Source of the DNA: Streptomyces sp. Ru72
Lineage (GTDB): Bacteria; Actinomycetota; Actinomycetes; Streptomycetales; Streptomycetaceae
DNA: 50,569 nt
Assembly (NCBI RefSeq): GCF_002920635.1
Contig: NZ_PQSR01000057.1
Coordinates: 1 to 50,569 of the forward strand
Direction: 5' to 3'
The translations under genes and the position numbers were made by a program. Numbering within the stretch: position 1 is the stretch's first letter; every line of letters starts with the position of its first letter. The notes beneath the pieces are model-generated. The model saw nothing but the letters and a program-made list of their open reading frames with translations. It did not search any database and was not told the DNA's origin. This document shows positions 50,208-50,569 of the stretch, piece by piece.

Positions 50208-50569
50208 CCGGCACCGGGGCGGTCGGTGTGCGTCGCGAGGGGCGTACCGACGCCCGTCGCCACGGCACGGCCGGCCCTCGGCCCGACGGTGCGATCAGTG
50301 TCAGGCGCGACGGCGCGGTCGCCACCGTTCGCGTGGGCACCGGACGCCGGGCCAACGCCCTCGCCACCCGCGACTGGCGGGCTCTGGCCGACGTCGTCGA
50401 CGCCCTTGCCCAAGACCCGTCGCTCGGCGCCGTCGTCGTCACCGGGCGCGGCTCGGCCACCTTCAGCGCCGGGTCCGACATGCGCGAATGGCTCTCCGCC
50501 GAGCCTGCCGAGGTCGACGCGAGCTTCGCGGCCATGGAGAGCGCGCTGAGCGCCGTCGAACGACTCCCC
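50204..50569 (+). CDS. enoyl-CoA hydratase/isomerase family protein, 5' part
   Basis: ATG 50204 overlaps the CoA-transferase stop. After a ~30-residue Arg-rich extension the crotonase fold begins: ISVRRDGAVATVRVGTG, ALATRDWRALADVVDALAQDPSLGAVVVTGRG, and the oxyanion-hole segment FSAGSDMREW. It would act on an enoyl-CoA or related acyl-CoA in the pathway with the CoA-transferase. The gene runs off the right edge, so the catalytic glutamate region is not seen. Confidence 0.9.
   Translation, partial: MTGTGAVGVRREGRTDARRHGTAGPRPDGAISVRRDGAVATVRVGTGRRANALATRDWRALADVVDALAQDPSLGAVVVTGRGSATFSAGSDMREWLSAEPAEVDASFAAMESALSAVERLP

Overview
The window reads as part of a Streptomyces chromosome, most likely from a chromosome arm. 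It is very GC-rich, many genes start with GTG, and there is an SsgA-like sporulation protein. The strongest clue is a tap–tpg operon at 42.9-45.8 kb, which encodes the telomere-associated and terminal proteins of linear Streptomyces replicons.

Layout. 0-5 kb: 3' part of a DEAD-box helicase, a DUF899 protein, a LuxR-type regulator, a methyltransferase and a SnoaL-like protein. 5-7.5 kb: a membrane Ser/Thr kinase whose extracellular part looks like a GH114 glycosidase; its 5' leader carries 18 perfect copies of a 9-bp repeat. 7.5-15.8 kb: MFS exporter, bifunctional penicillin-binding protein, ECF sigma factor with overlapping putative anti-sigma factor, SsgA-like protein and a DUF308 membrane protein. 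15.9-32 kb: an accessory block of catabolic and detoxification enzymes (tannase/feruloyl esterase, truncated molybdopterin oxidoreductase, ABC-F protein with an attenuator-like leader, CGNR zinc-finger regulator, GPP34 protein, flavin disulfide reductase, VOC protein, Ohr peroxidase, aldehyde dehydrogenase, two exported alpha/beta hydrolases). 32-42.9 kb: DHA2 exporter with divergent TetR, a large LuxR (LAL) regulator, hydrolase, sigma-factor remnant, exported beta-carbonic anhydrase, and a VOC/TetR divergent pair. 42.9-50.6 kb: tap–tpg, SpoIIE-type phosphatase, GntR regulator, class III CoA-transferase and the start of an enoyl-CoA hydratase.

The main discovery candidate is a palindrome repeated nine times between 14.9 and 30.9 kb: GTCACC, a 9-nt spacer usually carrying TTGAC, then GGTGAC. 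It lies in front of the CGNR regulator (touching its GTG start), ohr, both exported hydrolases, the truncated oxidoreductase and the tannase; one copy is orphaned near 14.93 kb and a collapsed copy sits upstream of the VOC–flavoprotein–GPP34 operon. I infer an undescribed regulon controlled by the CGNR/ABATE-type regulator. A second shared operator links the TetR/MFS pair with the aldehyde dehydrogenase about 5 kb away. Several remnants (ABC-F, sigma factor, oxidoreductase, hydrolase signal peptide, a frameshifted gene) show that the arm has been repeatedly rearranged.
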